Positions 62,376 through 64,000 of a stretch of DNA of 64,000 nucleotides are shown one piece after another. A model generated the notes under the pieces. That model made no database searches, had not been told where the DNA came from, and saw nothing but the letters and a program-made list of their open reading frames with translations. The stretch is taken from NCBI GenBank assembly GCA_028689775.1, contig JAQVCM010000002.1, positions 124,001 to 188,000 of the forward strand. Reading direction: 5' to 3'. The stretch is from Crocinitomicaceae bacterium (GTDB lineage Bacteria > Bacteroidota > Bacteroidia > Flavobacteriales_D > Crocinitomicaceae). The translations under genes were made by a program, and so were the position numbers. Within the stretch, counting starts at the first letter, position 1. Each line of letters begins with the position of its first letter.

Positions 62376-64000
62376 ATGGCCGGAAAAACACATAGATTGA
62401 GCAGAGTAGCAAGTGAGCTAAACGTAGCAATTCCTACGTTGGTTGACTTTCTAAGCGGTAAAGGTATTACGCTTGACATAAACCCAAACACCAAATTGGA
62501 GGAAGGGAGTTATGAATTGCTGCGCCAACAATTTGCTGCAGATCAGTCGCTAAAAGAGAAAGCGAAACTGTCTTCTGTTAAACGTGAAAAACGCGAAACG
62601 ATTAGTTTGCGCGACACAAAACCTCAAGAATCCAAGCAGGAAGACGAGGATGAGATTGACATTCAAAGCTTGAAGGAGGTGAAAACCGTTTCGCCGCAAG
62701 TAGTGAAGGAAGTTTCTAAAGTAGAAGAAACTCCTAAAGTAGAGGATACTCCAGTCACGAAAGTAGAACCTGAAGTGAAAACGACAGACGAATCTGCTGA
62801 AAAAGACAAGTCTCCTGAGTTAGAAGGTGGTGCTAAGACATTGGGCGATGGAGAATTCCAAGTTCAAGTTTTGGGTAAGATTGATTTGGATAAAATCAAT
62901 ACGAAAACCAGACCGGATAAAAAGAAGAAGCAAGAACAACCGAAAAAGACCAAAGAAGTTGCCAAGGCTCCGGCTAAGCCCGTTGCACCTCTGAAGGAAA
63001 AAGAACCTGTTAAACCGGTTGTGGTTGAGAAAGCTCCTGAAAAAACTCCGGAGCCTCCGAAAGAAATCGAAACAATTCGTTCTGAAAGAAGAATTTTAAC
63101 GGGACCAACGGTTTTAGGTAAAATCGAACTTCCGGTTGAAAGACCAAAAACTTCTTCTAAACCAGACGAACCGCGTAAGAAAAGAAAACGTATCAAGAAA
63201 ATTGATCCGACGAAAGCGGCTGCTAAACCAGCTCCTGGAACTCCAGCGACACCAGCGGCTCCGAAAATTAGAAAACACTTAGGAAATCACAAACCAGGTG
63301 GAAATACTGGATTTAATCGTCCAGCTCCAGCAACGGAACAAGATATCCAAAAAGAAATCAAAGATACATTAGCAAGGTTATCCAACAAAGGTGGAAAATC
63401 AAAAGGTGCTAAAAACAGAAGAGCGAAGAGAGATACATTTGCTCAACGTAGAGAGCAAGAAATGATGGAAGCCGAATTGCAAGATAAAATCTTGAAATTA
63501 ACGGAGTTCGTTTCTGTTTCTGAATTAGCTTCGATGATGAACGTAGGGCCAACGCAAGTTATTTCTGCATGCATGTCATTGGGTATTTTCGCTTCCATTA
63601 ACCAACGTTTGGATGCTGAAACAATTCAGATTGTAGCAGAAGAGTTCGGTTTTGAAACGGAATTCGTTAGTGCTGAAGTTCAAGAAAGTATCGTTCTTGT
63701 TGAAGATAAACCAGAAGATTTAGAGGCGCGACCTCCAATCATTACGGTGATGGGTCACGTTGACCACGGTAAAACATCGTTACTGGATAGAATTCGTAAC
63801 GCTACGGTTACTTCAGGTGAAGCAGGTGGAATTACCCAGCATATTGGTGCGTACTCTGTTGTTTTAGCTGACGGTAGAAAAATTACATTCTTAGATACTC
63901 CTGGTCACGAAGCCTTTACGGCGATGCGTGCTCGTGGTGCTCAAGTAACAGACGTTGCAATTATTATTGTTGCAGCAGATGATGACGTGATGCCACAAAC
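62376..64000 (+). CDS. infB: translation initiation factor IF-2, N-terminal part
   Basis: The gene starts with ATG at 62376 ([20 protein letters not shown], the IF-2 N-terminal domain) and runs beyond the window; 541 complete codons are visible. A long lysine/proline/glutamate-rich linker (about 70-330) follows, then a second IF2-N-like segment ([20 protein letters not shown]) and the G domain with the P-loop GHVDHGKTS and switch [10 protein letters not shown]-2 delivers initiator tRNA to the ribosome. It is third in the rimP-nusA-infB operon, 67 bases after nusA. Confidence 0.97.
   Translation, partial: MAGKTHRLSRVASELNVAIPTLVDFLSGKGITLDINPNTKLEEGSYELLRQQFAADQSLKEKAKLSSVKREKRETISLRDTKPQESKQEDEDEIDIQSLKEVKTVSPQVVKEVSKVEETPKVEDTPVTKVEPEVKTTDESAEKDKSPELEGGAKTLGDGEFQVQVLGKIDLDKINTKTRPDKKKKQEQPKKTKEVAKAPAKPVAPLKEKEPVKPVVVEKAPEKTPEPPKEIETIRSERRILTGPTVLGKIELPVERPKTSSKPDEPRKKRKRIKKIDPTKAAAKPAPGTPATPAAPKIRKHLGNHKPGGNTGFNRPAPATEQDIQKEIKDTLARLSNKGGKSKGAKNRRAKRDTFAQRREQEMMEAELQDKILKLTEFVSVSELASMMNVGPTQVISACMSLGIFASINQRLDAETIQIVAEEFGFETEFVSAEVQESIVLVEDKPEDLEARPPIITVMGHVDHGKTSLLDRIRNATVTSGEAGGITQHIGAYSVVLADGRKITFLDTPGHEAFTAMRARGAQVTDVAIIIVAADDDVMPQ

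Noticed and set aside
62864..63196. 110-codon glycine/serine/phenylalanine-rich frame opposite infB
   Set aside because: It is the complement of the low-complexity IF-2 linker.

Overview
The window is chromosomal DNA of a Bacteroidota bacterium, most likely order Flavobacteriales and perhaps close to Fluviicola/Crocinitomicaceae (inference, no database search was possible). The grounds are AT-rich DNA; secreted proteins with a C-terminal type IX secretion (T9SS) sorting domain; Bacteroidota-type promoters (TTG/TTTG near -33, TAnnTTTG near -7); no obvious Shine-Dalgarno sequences; and typical gene sets such as dut / sugar nucleotidyltransferase / TPR lipoprotein / DUF4292 / EnvC.

Layout. 1-7.6 kb: the end of a Maf pyrophosphatase gene, two overlapping leucine-rich-repeat genes, then a leftward block with a UbiA-type prenyltransferase, a PorE-like OmpA lipoprotein, queE, and an AbiE-type (type IV) toxin-antitoxin pair with two palindromic operators. 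7.6-15 kb: an accessory stretch with a repeat fragment, a conserved small protein, a YqhD-type alcohol dehydrogenase, a PEGA/trypsin-like protease and four tandem paralogous outer-membrane barrel genes. 15-23.6 kb: a DUF3108 protein, a family 2 glycosyltransferase, a 1302-residue propeller-adenylyl cyclase-HD protein, an ArsC-like protein, and a DksA-like/lspA pair. 24-31 kb: split proton-translocating transhydrogenase (pntAA-pntAB-pntB) with a GreA/Rnk-like gene, a YyaL-type thioredoxin-domain protein and folD. 31-39 kb: hypothetical genes (one apparently frameshifted), a YkgJ cysteine-cluster protein, tRNA-Ser(GGA), asparaginase, TatD, and an overlapping methionine aminotransferase/omega-amidase pair. 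39-45 kb: a T9SS cargo protein and a leftward operon of cysQ with two RemB/Wzi-like barrels. 45.5-57 kb: the dut-to-EnvC envelope operon, rseP, a MITE-like element, a glycosyltransferase and a CHRD-repeat T9SS cargo. 57-64 kb: a predicted PD-(D/E)XK nuclease, kbl, a beta-carbonic anhydrase, and rimP-nusA-infB behind a strong promoter and an attenuator-like hairpin; infB runs off the end.

Most of the window is housekeeping. The best leads are the single-chain cAMP synthesis/HD phosphohydrolase receptor (17072-20980), the terminator-like hairpin in the rimP-nusA-infB leader, genes whose -7 box lies only 4-7 bases from the start codon (possible leaderless mRNAs), a candidate small RNA near 8.6 kb, the AbiE operator arrangement, and the tandem barrel-gene array. 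I found no clearly new multi-gene defence or biosynthetic system.
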